Positions 23,357 through 34,549 of a stretch of DNA of 64,000 nt are shown here, piece after piece. The notes under the pieces were generated by a model, which had not been told where the DNA came from, did no database searches, and worked only from the letters and a program-made list of their open reading frames with translations. The stretch is from Calonectria ilicicola (Eukaryota; Ascomycota; Sordariomycetes; Hypocreales; Nectriaceae), in assembly GCA_020809705.1 (NCBI GenBank), contig CP085834.1:2294001-2358000 (forward strand), given 5' to 3'. Both the position numbers and the translations under genes were made by a program. Positions within the stretch are counted from its first letter, which is position 1, and the number at the start of each line of letters is the position of its first letter.

Positions 23357-24375
23357 TGTTAGATCTTAGATTAATTCATTCCATGAGTACCACGGAGGCC
23401 TTTATGATTCGGATTTAGGCTCGATGATCCCTACGATACCGGATTTAGTGTATTCACCAACAAGCCTAAAAGGCTGCGCCAATAAGCAATTCCTGGAAAT
23501 ACGAGAAAAGGTTAGCGCATTCTCGACCCATGGCGAAGCGGCCGAAAGATGGGCCGACCCCTGACAGCTACGATGGACACAGTCCTATGCCTCGGTTTGA
23601 TCTCCCTGCAAATGAACTGATCATTTATCGACTCTGACCCCCCATGCACTCAATGACAAGATTTTTCCATGCATTATTTCAACCATGGTTGATTGCAAAA
23701 CTATGCGTCGCATCGGTTAGCCCAATTTCGAGCATGATTGTAGTTGCTGAAAACGGATAAAAAGCAGCTTGCGTTCCGATTATACCAGTTAATGTGTTCT
23801 TCTATAGCCTTTTTAAATTCATACTCCGAGTTGAATGTCCGGGTGGGATCGGAAGCCACGTTATCCTCATTTTCAGACCGTGACCGAGACCCCGCAAGCT
23901 GAACCCCTCAAAGATGTGAAGGGAGCTCCGTGCATTTATAGTCCTGAAGGTTGAATTGAACAGCCATTTTGGAGAATGAGTTCGGAGTTGATATTCGTAT
24001 TGCGCCGTCAAACAGGATTCAAATGAAAGAGGAATCATTCGGGATTTACACTTGGGTTGGAGTAGATATTAGAATCTCACCTTTGGAAGAGGGGTTAGTG
24101 ACGGATCGGCTCACGTCATGCCGACGCCATTTTTGCTGAATAGAACTAAGGGTATATAGAGGACACATTCGATTCTAGTGTACAGATACATACCTTAAAT
24201 CTACAGTCATACAAACCAGGGATATGCCCATTGAATCAGTATCGCGTGGATTTAAGATTGAGATAAGACAACAAGTTTGCGAATGGTACAAGAATAGAAA
24301 TGAGCAACGGGTTTGATATGTTCAAAGGGACAGTAAGAAGATCCATGTCGAACCATAAGCAAGGGTAGAGGGCGG

Positions 24376-24393
24376 TTAACCCTAACCCTAACT
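24376..24393. repeat. Interstitial telomere-like repeat (CCCTAA)n
   Basis: TTAACCCTAACCCTAACT contains two full and two partial copies of the CCCTAA/TTAGGG telomere unit of filamentous fungi. It may be a telobox-type protein-binding site or a scar of telomerase-assisted break repair. Confidence 0.7.
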
Positions 24394-24585
24394 CCGGGCT
24401 CATACTATTTAAAAGGGAGAAATGACTAAATCCAACAATCTAAAACGTGGATTTGGGTTGGAAAGAACGTAAATATCGGATTGAATAATGCAAGAGATTA
24501 AAATTTCTATAAAGATAATTTTTTCTTCAATTTTTACAAGGCAAAAAACATCAGCCCCGCATCCATCAGAGATGATTGGGCATGC

Positions 24586-24590
24586 AAAAA
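24586..24590 (-). terminator. Pol III terminator of tRNA-Arg
   Basis: Five consecutive T on the minus strand, about 22 nt after the tRNA 3' end. Confidence 0.6.
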
Positions 24591-24612
24591 GAAATCACCA
24601 GATAAACCGGAG

Positions 24613-24684
24613 CGATACACCAGGGACTCGAACCCTGAGCCTTAGTCTTAGGAGGACTACGCGCTACCATTGCGCCAGCGCACC
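24613..24684 (-). tRNA. tRNA-Arg (anticodon CCU)
   Basis: The 72-nt minus-strand sequence folds into a full cloverleaf. The acceptor stem GGTGCGC pairs with GTATC-side GTGTATC through G-U and Watson-Crick pairs; the D arm is GCGC-AATGGTA-GCGC; the anticodon arm is TAGTC-CTCCTAA-GACTA, so positions 34-36 are CCT; the T arm is CAGGG-TTCGAGT-CCCTG; the discriminator is G. It reads AGG codons and has no intron. The acceptor stem holds three G-U pairs, rather many, but the internal promoter boxes are standard. A T5 run on the minus strand at 24590-24586, about 22 nt downstream, fits a Pol III terminator. Confidence 0.93.
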
Positions 24685-25108
24685 ACTTGTGATGATTTGG
24701 GCAAATTCTAACAGGTTATTAGCATAGCAGGAACTGCGTCGCTATGTGAATGGACGCCAAATGAACGCCACAATCATTTCACAACTCCCAGTTCGATGGT
24801 GCGGAGTTTCATTTTATTAGACAAGTACGGCCAATGAATATTCAATAGCATTATTCTTGCTAAACATGCTTCTCCTTTCCCACTAAATTGCCCAATCGAA
24901 GCTGGACTTTTCAAGGCCTTGACTTTCCAAATGACTTTTTTTTTTTTTTTTTCTTGTTGTCAGTTATATTAATCTGTCATCATTTGGTTCAAACGTTGGC
25001 GAGCCATGGTCCGATGTTGAACTAATTAACAAAGTCGAGCATTATAGACAAATAATGAAATGGACTATTAGACACGAATTATCCTGGGCCAGACAATATC
25101 CTGTGAGC
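24685..25108. other. Intergenic, poly-T tract
   Basis: Spacer between the tRNA and the ammonium transporter 3' end. It contains a plus-strand T run at about 24936-24952. Nothing else is seen. Confidence 0.45.
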
Positions 25109-26630
25109 CTAGGACCGACTGGACTCCCCGTTTTTCACCGGCTGCTTTTCAGATAAATCATGAGTTGCATTAACCCGTCCGCCATTTGATTCGTCAGTTG
25201 GAATCATTTCGCCTTGGATGTATCCTTGCTCGGCGTCGTGGGCCTCACAGGGTCCGAAAACGTAGGCTCCCTCGCCGTGGACCAAATCGTCGCCCAACAT
25301 CATCTGCTCCTCGCTCATACGCAATGGGATTCGCAGCACGTGCTTGATGAATAGTAGAATAAGCGAGGTCCAGACAACATTCCAGCCAAAAATGAAGCAT
25401 GCACCGGCCATTTGGTAACCGAGCTGCATGCCGTTGCCTGCAACCGCCCCGCCAGGATTGGTCAGGCCAAAAGCAGCACATCCTTCCTTGGTAGCCCAGA
25501 GTCCAGTGCCGAAGCCGCCCACGAAGCCAGCCACCAGATGTGTATGGGTAATGCCAAGGGTGTCGTCAAAGGCTCGCTCAAAGGATTTGAAGCGTTTGGC
25601 AACAACATTCATGGTAAACCACGGGATAGCACCAGAGCCTAGACCGAGCAGGATGGCGCCCCAACCAGCAACAACACCAGCTGCTGGGGTGATGGCAACA
25701 AGACCAGTGATCATGCCTTGCACGGCGCCAGTTACAGATGGTTTCTTGAAGTAGAGCATGTCGCAGACAGTCCAGGTCAAAAGAGAGATGGCGGTGCATA
25801 GATTTGTATTCAGGACGGCAACACCAGCGTCGGCACTAGCAGCATATGGATCGCCACCATTGAAGCCATTCCAGCCAACCCAGAGGATGCCAGCACCAAC
25901 GAGCATTGTTAGCACGTTATTTGGGCGGTTAGCGCTGCGGTCTCTCTCAAGCCGTGGGCCAATCCAGTAACTGCCCACAAACCCAGCCGTCCCGCTCGAG
26001 AGGTGAATCACATAGCCACCGGAGTAGTCAATGACACCAAGCTTGAAGAGGAAGCCTCCGCCCCAAAGTGAAAATGCACCGACCGTGTAAGAGAGAGTCA
26101 ACCACAGCGGAACGTAGATCATCCAGGCGTAAAAGTTCATGCGACCGAGAAACGCCCCAGCTGTGATGACCAGCGTGATTGCGGCGAAGACAAACTGGAA
26201 GTATATCATGGTGGCCAGAGGGAATTGTTGACCAACGCCGATGGCGGGAAGGTAGGACTGCTGAAGCATGGTGTGGATACCGAGGACATTGTTGGGCTTG
26301 CCAACAAAAGGGAGCATCTTCTCGCCAAATGAGGCCTTGTATGCCCACAGAACCCAGCAAACCAGCACGGCAGCGAAGGCGTAGAGCGCCATAAAGGCAC
26401 TGTTAATGGCCCATTTCTTCTTCATGATGCCGGCGTAGAGTACCATGAGTCCAGGGATAGATTGCAGGGCGACAAGGGACGCTGCGGTGAGCTGCCACGC
26501 ATTGTCACCTGTAGATGAGTTGGTCAGCTCGCGAGATTCTCAATGTATAACGATGATAGACATTTAACTGACCACTTCCGACGCCAGATGACGGATCTGG
26601 CGTCCACCATGTGGTTGTGTTGTCAGACAT
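25109..26630 (-). CDS. Ammonium transporter (Amt/Mep family)
   Basis: Two exons, 26630-26573 and 26508-25109 (intron 26572-26509), give 485 residues. The start MSDNTTTWW leads straight into TM1 ([19 protein letters not shown]). The two pore histidines of Amt/Mep channels are in [10 protein letters not shown] and [12 protein letters not shown], and the conserved [10 protein letters not shown] is present. About eleven helices are seen, followed by a cytosolic tail with [21 protein letters not shown], the conserved C-terminal regulatory segment. The protein would import ammonium across the plasma membrane. Members of this family are usually under nitrogen control by GATA factors, but I did not find a convincing cluster of GATA sites near the start, so that remains inference. 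A TATATA-type element lies about 120 bp upstream. Confidence 0.95.
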
Positions 26631-26749
26631 GGCCAAGAGGATTCGGTACTGGGCAGACGTCCAAAGCAAATATCGGGGGAGAGAATTGGGGGCAGGGGTG
26701 AAGAGGGAGCAGAGCTACTACCTCGAAGAAAAGCGGAACATCGGCATGA

Positions 26750-26757
26750 TTATATAG
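26750..26757 (-). promoter_or_regulatory. TATA-like element before ammonium transporter
   Basis: CTATATAA on the minus strand, about 120 bp upstream of the ATG at 26630. Confidence 0.4.
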
Positions 26758-28302
26758 CGAGACATACGAAAACCTGCTAAAGTGCTTACGGAGCAATGCA
26801 TGGGCTGGCAGGAGGATACGTGGAATCGACGCTATCATTCACTTCTGGGGGGAGCTCCAGCCAACGCCAACCGAATCATAAACGTTCCCAAGTTAGTATA
26901 GCTTCGCTATTTATGGTTGCGCCCTAGACTAGATGAACCATACGAAAACTCACCGCTGTACATACGGTCCAGTCCTTTAGACCGAGGTGTTGCATCGTGT
27001 AGCGGTTCGTTATGTATCCTTGCATCCATGACAACACGGCGCATCCCTGACCATCTCCAACGTGTGTAAAAATGGAAAAATAGAAACTCTTTTTCGATGT
27101 GAGATTATCAGAACCTCATGATCAACATATTGCTTCTTGAGGACGGAGGTTGTCTCAAAAAAGACGTTCCAGCCAATCCCGTCGCTGCGATTAGCTCAAC
27201 GAATCTAAGTGGCCAACAACGGAAAACTCGGAACAAGGCTCGCTGCCACACACCTCATGGATATCGGGCGGCACGATAATGTCAAAATTGCTAAAACTGT
27301 ACAGCACTCAACGGCCCGTACATGCCGAAGACCTGAAGATGCAAAATCGGGGCTGATGTGTGTACTGTCGTGGCTGAGCGTGGTGGATCAAATATTGGTG
27401 CGGCCTAAGAGAATTTGGCGCGTGGGCATACGCATATCAATAGGGCCTCTTTAAGGACGCCTTACTTGATATATTGAGTCTCCCTTTATCATTATTATTT
27501 TCCCGCAAAATATAATGCTTGCATTTGAGCCTCAATGCCAAGATCTGGGGAAATTCTTGGCATCCAAGTAGCGCCATGTCTAGTATTGTGAGCGGTTTGC
27601 GAGATGAGCAGCTAACGCCTTGCTCCTCCCGCTTATCCCGGGATCCCCCCGCTATCAACGTTATCATGGATGTCTAAGAAATATTGAGCTATGACCAATG
27701 CCATCTCTGGTTTTTATCTATGAATGTGACCACGTTCGTCCATAGCCCCACGTCCCCCATGTTCGCGAGCAGGCGTACGTTCTGCATGGCATGACGAGGG
27801 AGAGAACGTGCCGGGAATGAAATGCGGGGATCGGAAGATGGAATTGATGTACCAGGCTCTGGGGACGCGCACACTTACACGTGAGTCTCCACGAGGTTGG
27901 GCCATGACTAGGAGTCTAGTGTCGCCCACTGATGACTTTGTGCTCGGGCCGCCCAACTGGTGACTGGCACGAAGAAAGCCAACGCATCATATATATACAC
28001 TAGTTGCATGAGCATTGGTGGTAACCTGGTGCGAGGTCTTCTATCAGGTCCAAACAAACTACAGTAGAGCAAGGCCAAAATTAATCAAGCTTCATTTGAT
28101 AGACTGCCCCACATTCCTAGAAATAAAAGCTGACAGCACTCTAATCTTGAGTTCGTTTCAACTCCCCACAATGAACAAAATCACGCAGGTATAAAACCCG
28201 TTACAAATTTGATACGACGGACTGCTTTTGTGGTGCTTTAGGAGAAGTCACCATGATGCAATGTATTGTTACACTATACAAATACAAAAATTTTGCCGTA
28301 GC
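26758..28302. other. Intergenic, nothing recognised
   Basis: Upstream region of the ammonium transporter and 3' flank of the PEP-mutase-like gene. Short frames only; no domain, tRNA or repeat was recognised. Confidence 0.45.
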
Positions 28303-29073
28303 CTAAAAGTTCAAAGGGTTGAAGATGGTTTCAGCCTCCTTCTTGTATGCTGCCAGGCCTGCAGACATCAACCTCGGCCCAACACTGATACGTGCAACGC
28401 CAATCTCCGTCAGCTCCTGAACTGTGAGGCCACCCTGCTTTAGCAACACGTTGAGTCGCCCATCAAACGCCTGTACCAGCTCCTTGACCTCGGCGGTAGA
28501 TATTCCTCTTCCACCGCCCTAGATAAACACGGTGGTCGCGCCGGCCTCGAGGTATTTCTTGCCTCGGGCGATCACCTCGCTTAGTTCACCACCACGCACG
28601 AGCACATCGCATCGGGCGTTGACCACAAAATCGGGGACCCCTCGCTGCCTCGCAACCTCAAGAACGCGGCGGACGCGTCGTGCCGCGGTGTCAATATCGT
28701 AGAGCTTTCCAGACTTGTCGCAGTCTTCGAGGTTGATTCCGGAGACGCCGATGTCCAACAGGGCACCGATTGCAGAATCAAGCTGGTCGCCATAGGCATC
28801 CTGAATGTCCACCGAAAGGGGCTTCTTGAATTCCCTGGCGACGGCGGCGATGCCCTTCACTGCGGCCAGGTTGGTGTCCAAATCCAGGTCGTCGTCAGTG
28901 GTGTCCGCAGCCTTTGCAACACCGAAGCTGGCAGTCGCCAGGGCCTCGGCGCCTGGGATAGCAGCCACGGTACGGGCTGATAGGACGTCAAAGACGTTGG
29001 CCAAAACAAGCGGCTGTCGTGCGCGCTGGTGGAGCGCCTTGAGGGTCAGTGCTACTGTGTTGGCTGCTGACAT
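28303..29073 (-). pseudogene. PEP mutase/isocitrate-lyase-family gene with in-frame amber codon
   Basis: One continuous frame of 257 codons contains a single internal stop. It encodes a TIM-barrel protein of the phosphoenolpyruvate mutase/isocitrate lyase superfamily: LVLANVFDVLSAR, the metal-binding region SVDIQDAYGDQL, and INLEDCDKSGKL (where the family has GVNLED), then DFVVNARCDVL. After TTVFI comes a TAG at 28521-28519, and the frame resumes in phase with GGGRGIS...VARISVGPRLM to its own stop at 28303. Homologues have a Trp or similar residue at this point, so TGG to TAG (a C-to-T change on the other strand) is the simplest origin. Without readthrough the product would be 184 residues and lose the last two barrel strands. 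A polymorphism or base-calling error is possible, since nothing else is broken. A TATA box stands 119 bp upstream of the ATG. Confidence 0.85.
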
Positions 29074-29191
29074 TGTGGGATTCGTTGGAGGGAGTCTGTT
29101 TTTTTGTGTGTTGGTTGTCGTTTTCCGTTAGAGGGTTCAAGAGTGTCCGTTGATTGAATTAATGCATCACACTTTTGCGCTCAGAACGCGA

Positions 29192-29200
29192 CTTTATATA
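29192..29200 (-). promoter_or_regulatory. TATA box before PEP-mutase-like gene
   Basis: TATATAAAG on the minus strand, about 119 bp before the ATG at 29073. The core promoter looks intact. Confidence 0.5.
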
Positions 29201-30033
29201 TCCTCGACCCGGGCGCTTGACGCTGGTCAGGATAAACAACAGCCTAGCTTGCCATTTGGCGAGCGCAGATCGTGACTAACACCGCAACCCGTCTGACAGA
29301 TGACAAAGCTAATCTGCGCATCGATCGAGCCATGATTATTAACTCGAAGACATGCCATGCAGGATCTCGTCAACAAGCATATTTGTTGGGTTTGAAGTTT
29401 GGGCGTGAGCTACGCAGACGCAGAATCCCATTCGCCTTGTTGTGGCTTCAAGGCGCTATCCTCTTGTGGTTTAGACTGCGGACCAGGGTACACCCCTGTC
29501 CGCACCGCATCAGAGCGAATCCTGGTCCGCATCTCTTCCGCACCTCTGATTACATATTCGTGCTATTTGCTCCACCACATGGTTTTGCCCAGCCCAAGTC
29601 AACCTTCATTTACCCAGTTCAATCCTTTTCCAAAGCTTTTTCAATTAGTAACCCGCAATCGACCCAGCTTCTAGTCACCATGGCTTGCGTTCCATCTGTA
29701 TTTCAAAGCGTCCAGTGGACCCAAAGTTCCTGGAATCGGAATTGGCCCCTTGTAGGGTTCAAGGCCAAGATGGGTTTGCATGCGGGGCCACGCGCTCATT
29801 GCGACATTCTCTCTGACAGCTTGACAAATACACCACTATACCATTCTTTATAACTCAACTTGACATGAAATTTAAGAAACACCTTGGTGTTATAAGTACC
29901 ATCATGTCGTCGATTCTTCACAAAGGAAAAAGCCAATCCATGAACGACCAATTCAACATTCCAATTCAATCCTTCAGCTACATCTAGCTTACAACGACAA
30001 CATACAACAAATTCATTCGCAAGAGCTCCCCAA
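29201..30033. other. Intergenic between divergent genes
   Basis: Shared upstream region of the PEP-mutase-like gene and the MFS transporter. A plus-strand open frame at 29272-29853 has no domain or codon structure suggesting a gene. Confidence 0.45.
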
Positions 30034-31569
30034 ATGACAAACAAATCTGGCATATCATCTAAAGAAGCCCCCGGCTACGCCATGGGCAATTCGGATTCAT
30101 CGTCTACACTAGAGGCTGCTTTGCCAAATACTATCCCGTCTCGACTCCAGCCTGTGCAGAGCAGATCTAGTGCACAGGAAAACCCAGAAGAGGAGAAAAT
30201 CGCCGAGAACACTGAGCGCAGCATCAAAGGCTTTCGTTGGGTTCTTGTTTGCGTCTCTATTTACATCAGCGCTTTCTTATACGGTCTTGATACCACCATC
30301 GCCGCCGATGTCCAGGGTTCAGTCATTAGCACCTTTGGACACAATGACCAGCTTGCTTGGCTGGGCGCAGGATTCCCGCTTGGGTCTGTCGCCGTCATTC
30401 TGCCAATCATAGACATGTACACCAGCTTCAACATGAAATGGGTCTTTGTGGGCAGCATTGTCCTGTTTGAGATTGGCTCGGCCATTTGCGGCGCCGCCCC
30501 AAACATGAGCGCCTTGATTGTCGGCAGAGTCATTGCAGGCGCTGGAGGGACTGGCATCTACTTGGGAGACCTCAACTACTTCTCGTCCATGACCGCACCC
30601 ATAGAGCGCGGCTTTTATATCACCCTTATCGGTTTCTGCTGGGGCATTGGCGCCATTCTGGGACCTGTCGTTGGCGGTGTTTTCTCCGTCTCTGCAGCAA
30701 CTTGGCGCTGGGCCTTCTACATCAACCTTGTGATCGGTGCCATCACGGCTCCCATCTACCTCTTTTACCTGCCGGCATTGCATCCTATCACTGGCGTCTC
30801 AATCAAGTCTCGCCTCGCCAATCTTGACTTTGTCGGCTATGTCCTTGGTGCAGGTGTGTGGACGACCTTCACCATGGGCCTGATTATGCCTGGTGGGCAG
30901 TGGCCATGGAATGATGGGCGAACAATCGCCACGCTTGTCTTTTTCGGCATCTTGCTAGCTCTACATGCGCTGCAACAGTATTTTTGTGTTTCCACCACAC
31001 CAGAGACGCGCTCATTCCCAATCTACCTCATCGCCGACCGGACGCAGCTGCTCTTGTACATTGCCACATCCGCTAACAACGGATCCCTGTTCCTCATCCT
31101 TTATTACATTCCTATTTACTTTCAGTTTGTGCATGGCGATGGAGCGCTCATGGCCGCCGTGCGCCTCCCACCCTTTGTCATCCCCTTCGTTACAGTCAAC
31201 GTCCTCGCTAGTCACATGCTATCGCGAGTTAGGATGTACATGCCCATCTACGCTATTTCCGGGGTTCTATTGGCTATCGGCGGTTCCCTTCTGGCAGCCT
31301 ATCTGGACCCTTCTACATCACAGGGAGTCATTTACGGCCTCAGTGTCATCGTTGCGGCAGGCATTGGCCTAACGACGCAGCTCGGATATGCCATCGCCAC
31401 GCTGACAGTGCCGAAAAAAGATATGGGTGACGCTATCAGTCTGCAAAATACCTCACAGGTCGGAAGTTATGTCTTCGCACTTGTTATTGCTGGCCAGATT
31501 TTCCAGTCTTTATTCGTTGCTAATCTGAAGACGGCGCTAGCAGGCCAAGGCTTCACTCACGAGTCTTGA
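30034..31569 (+). CDS. MFS multidrug-type transporter (DHA2/14-TM type), C-terminally short
   Basis: A single-exon gene for 511 residues. After a polar 70-residue N terminus comes TM1 WVLVCVSIYISAFLYGLDTTIAADVQ, whose LDTTI motif is typical of 14-helix drug:H+ antiporters. GRVIAGAGGTGIYLGDLNY and the antiporter motif region GPVVGGVFSVSAATWRWAFYIN follow. The DAISLQNTSQVGSYVFALVIAGQIFQSLF segment matches the helix before the large last loop. The family normally has one more extracellular loop and a final helix; here the protein stops shortly after (QGFTHES) and nothing homologous follows in any frame, so the last helix is lacking. It may be a shortened but functional carrier or a decaying one. 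The substrate is unknown. Confidence 0.85.
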   Translation: MTNKSGISSKEAPGYAMGNSDSSSTLEAALPNTIPSRLQPVQSRSSAQENPEEEKIAENTERSIKGFRWVLVCVSIYISAFLYGLDTTIAADVQGSVISTFGHNDQLAWLGAGFPLGSVAVILPIIDMYTSFNMKWVFVGSIVLFEIGSAICGAAPNMSALIVGRVIAGAGGTGIYLGDLNYFSSMTAPIERGFYITLIGFCWGIGAILGPVVGGVFSVSAATWRWAFYINLVIGAITAPIYLFYLPALHPITGVSIKSRLANLDFVGYVLGAGVWTTFTMGLIMPGGQWPWNDGRTIATLVFFGILLALHALQQYFCVSTTPETRSFPIYLIADRTQLLLYIATSANNGSLFLILYYIPIYFQFVHGDGALMAAVRLPPFVIPFVTVNVLASHMLSRVRMYMPIYAISGVLLAIGGSLLAAYLDPSTSQGVIYGLSVIVAAGIGLTTQLGYAIATLTVPKKDMGDAISLQNTSQVGSYVFALVIAGQIFQSLFVANLKTALAGQGFTHES

Positions 31570-32380
31570 TCAAGAGGGAAACTAACCGAGCGAGCCAAGC
31601 AATTTAACTCACAGTAGCAAAACCTGACAAGGTGAATCAAGAAGGAAGAATGTCATTATAATTCCCACACAAACTGGATTATATCGCTATTATTACTAAT
31701 CGTGTCTACCGTCGCAAAACCAACTACCAAGATGTTCCTTTCAGACCGAACCTAAGTGCATCAACTCTGGTCTCCGCATTGCCACAGCTCCAACACCAAG
31801 CCAAAAATCTTTTTAATCAATGGCCAATATCACGTTCATCATATCCACTCTCTAACAAATACAGTCTTGGGTTGCCCGACCCGTACCCTACACCACTGTT
31901 GTAAATTCTACATTTTTGTAAACTTTTGTATTAGGAGGAACTGATTACGGTAAAAGTACTTGTTTTGAAAAAAGAAAACTATTTGGTCAACAGGGACCTA
32001 TCAATTCATATTTCTTTATTCTACTTTGCAGAATGGTTGGCTTTGTTAACGTTGGAGATTTTGCAAGTTGAGATGGCTTTTGGGTGCGATGACGTCAAGT
32101 GCAACCCTATCTGGCCTTATCTCATACCTTATCTTATCGATAGAGACCGCACTATACCTGTTTAGTTATAGACCCAGCTTACAAATTTCCTGCTGCGATT
32201 TGCATCAGTCTCCGCCCAGCGCAGCTTGAGCTAAACCAGGTTACCCGTACTGTTGTACTGTGCTCGGCCAAGGCTGCTCTTAGACGAAGTGGGATAATCA
32301 TAAGCTATCCTGCCCTCAATCATAAGTATTTGTGCTGTTCTTCCACGCATCATCAGCCTCAACTACACACAAAAATAACA
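31570..32380. other. Intergenic, nothing recognised
   Basis: Spacer between the MFS gene and the Zn2Cys6 gene. No supported frame, RNA or repeat. Confidence 0.45.
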
Positions 32381-34089
32381 ATGAATGCTTGTGCTTTCTG
32401 TAAAAAGGGAAAACGGAAATGCAATAAGACCAAGCCATCATGCTCAAACTGTCTTCGGTAAGTGTCTATATGGAATCGAATACTAGTGATCATCACGATG
32501 AACTGGCGTTAGATTGCGCAAGGATTGCGTGTATGCCGAAGATACCATCGACACCCATTTTATCGTCAAGCTCAAAAGTCATGAGCTTGCCCAAGCTCCC
32601 CTTGAACTGCCCACCGTTCACCCGGCTGGGTCGTTGGCCGGTGGCATAAATCCTCTAAGTTATGAGACCTTTCAACAATCAACGGTAGATGTTGTAATGA
32701 AAATACTCGGGTCCATCGATAACATTCTTGCAATATCCACCGAATTCTTCACTGGAACCCATCAACGGATCCCGGCACTTTCTAAATTCAGGTTTTACAG
32801 AAATCTTGAATCCCTCACTATCCAACCCCGTGCCAGTTTTGCCGCACTTTGCCTGAGCATTCTGCTCATTCAGCAAGTACCATCTCGGAAAATGGCGAGC
32901 GTGCAGTCGCCGTTATACGTCATTGTCAAAAACCTCATCAGTTCGCTCGAAGTGTCAAGCGATCTTTCTATCGACCTTGCGCATTGCAGAATTCTTGTTA
33001 CCTTTTATGAAATGGGTCACGGGCTTCATACAGCAGCGTATATATCAGCTGCAGCCTGTGCTAGGACAGCACGCGCGCTCGGGCTTCATCGCAAATCATG
33101 GCGTAACACTAATAGCGACATCGATAAACTAATTCTGGAGGAAGAAAAGAGAACGTGGTGGGCAATAGTCAACATGGACAGGTTCATTGGTCTATGTAAC
33201 GGAGATGCCTTGTTTGTGACGAACGATCCTGAAAGAGCAGATCCGCTCCCAATCGACGACATGCTGTGGTCAGAGGCATCTTATCCTGAAGATCTCCGCG
33301 ACTTCATTACCACGCCCCCTCTACTCGACGTGTCATTCAGTATAACCGTAGGGTAAATGGCACGAGAATGCCAAATCTCGCATCTCGCGGGACGAGTCGT
33401 ACGACACGTGTTTGACCCCACGCCCAACCCAGAATTTAATGCGGAAGAAGCTGTCCAGTTGGAGCGAACCTTGAGAGCCTACATACCGCTACTCGCTAAC
33501 GAGGAGCTGAGAATTGGAAAATACTGTAGTGCCTATGGAGTCTGCAATAGGTTAGCGAGACTGTGGAACTTTTCAGGAGATGCGTCACCCCTCATGGCGA
33601 AATTCTAACAAGTACAGTGCTCTCCTTACGCTCTACGAATTCATGCTGAGCCGCAACCCCGAGGCAAGCCAAGAAAGGGAACGAATCGTCAAATCTATCG
33701 AAGAGACCTCACTACGTGTCATAACATTTGCAGAGGCATCGTACGGCGACCCGGTGAATTACCCCTTTGAGATATTCTCACCGTACCTCCCGTATTCCCT
33801 GTGCCAAGCGGCAATCATACAACACCAACTGTGGAAGCATAGCGGCGACCCGAACTGCAAACGGAATCTTGAAGTTCTGAAGAGAATTCTTAGGGAATTC
33901 ACCAAGAGATGGATGGTTGCATGTGAGTCAATCGCTGAACGGGATTGTCGCGCACCTAAATGGTCCCTGACTAACACTGCAATAGTTCAATATCTGGAAA
34001 TATTGGAAAAGCTGGATACAAACTCAACATCTATAGTGATACCTTTTCAAGGGTACTTCATTAACACGGGGAAACCGAAAATAATCTAG
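32381..34089 (+). pseudogene. Zn2Cys6 transcription factor with in-frame ochre codon
   Basis: Four exons, 32381-32457, 32513-33550, 33618-33922 and 33986-34089, join in phase to 507 codons, one of them a stop. The protein begins directly with the zinc cluster: CAFCKKGKRKCNKTKPSCSNC, then LRLRKDC after the first intron, all six Cys present. The fungal-specific regulatory domain is recognisable in YISAAACARTARALGLHRKSW and EEKRTWWAIVNMDRFIGLCNGD. At 33354-33356 a TAA interrupts the frame between SFSITVG and MARECQISHLAGRVVRHVFDP; both sides are clearly one domain and no intron can remove the stop. CAA to TAA (C-to-T) would explain it. The last two exons still splice cleanly, so the loss is recent, or the stop is polymorphic. 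The truncated product would keep DNA binding and half of the regulatory domain. Confidence 0.82.
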
Positions 34090-34549
34090 GATGCGGAATT
34101 TTATGGAACTGATCAGTCTGGTGAGAAATTTGTTGGCTAAAATCTGATCGGTTTCGTAAAGTTTCATCCAAAACCGTGAAACGCGGGTGGCTGTGATTGC
34201 CACTAAGGATCAACATAAATTCGATTACTCAAGTCTACAAGTTGCAATCGTGTCTGAAAACACAGCCAATTGAACCAACAAACAACAGTGTGGACCCAAT
34301 AGTGAAGCCATCCTCTCCCACTGCTGCCTTCAGGTTTCAGATTTATGGAAAATGGTTCTAACTGAGTCACACTGCCTTGAAATCATTCATGCCACCTGCG
34401 TTGTATTGTACATTGGTGGGAACCTGCTCATGCATGGACCCGCGGAAAACGTGTATAGCCAACGCTGGTAGAGCATAGGGAGAAGAGGTCGGCATGCGGG
34501 GATCGCTGTGGATGAATTAACATAACTTTTCTCCTATAAAATTCATGAT
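34090..34549. other. Intergenic between convergent genes
   Basis: 3' flanks of the transcription factor and the HET gene. Nothing recognised. Confidence 0.45.

Larger units (their letters stand above)
23357..24612. other. Intergenic, with interstitial telomere-like repeat
   Basis: No gene is recognised. The only structured element is the CCCTAA-type repeat at 24376-24393. Confidence 0.5.

Noticed and set aside
29272..29853. Plus-strand frame of 193 codons before the MFS gene
   Set aside because: No domain, odd composition, and located in the probable promoter and leader of the MFS gene.
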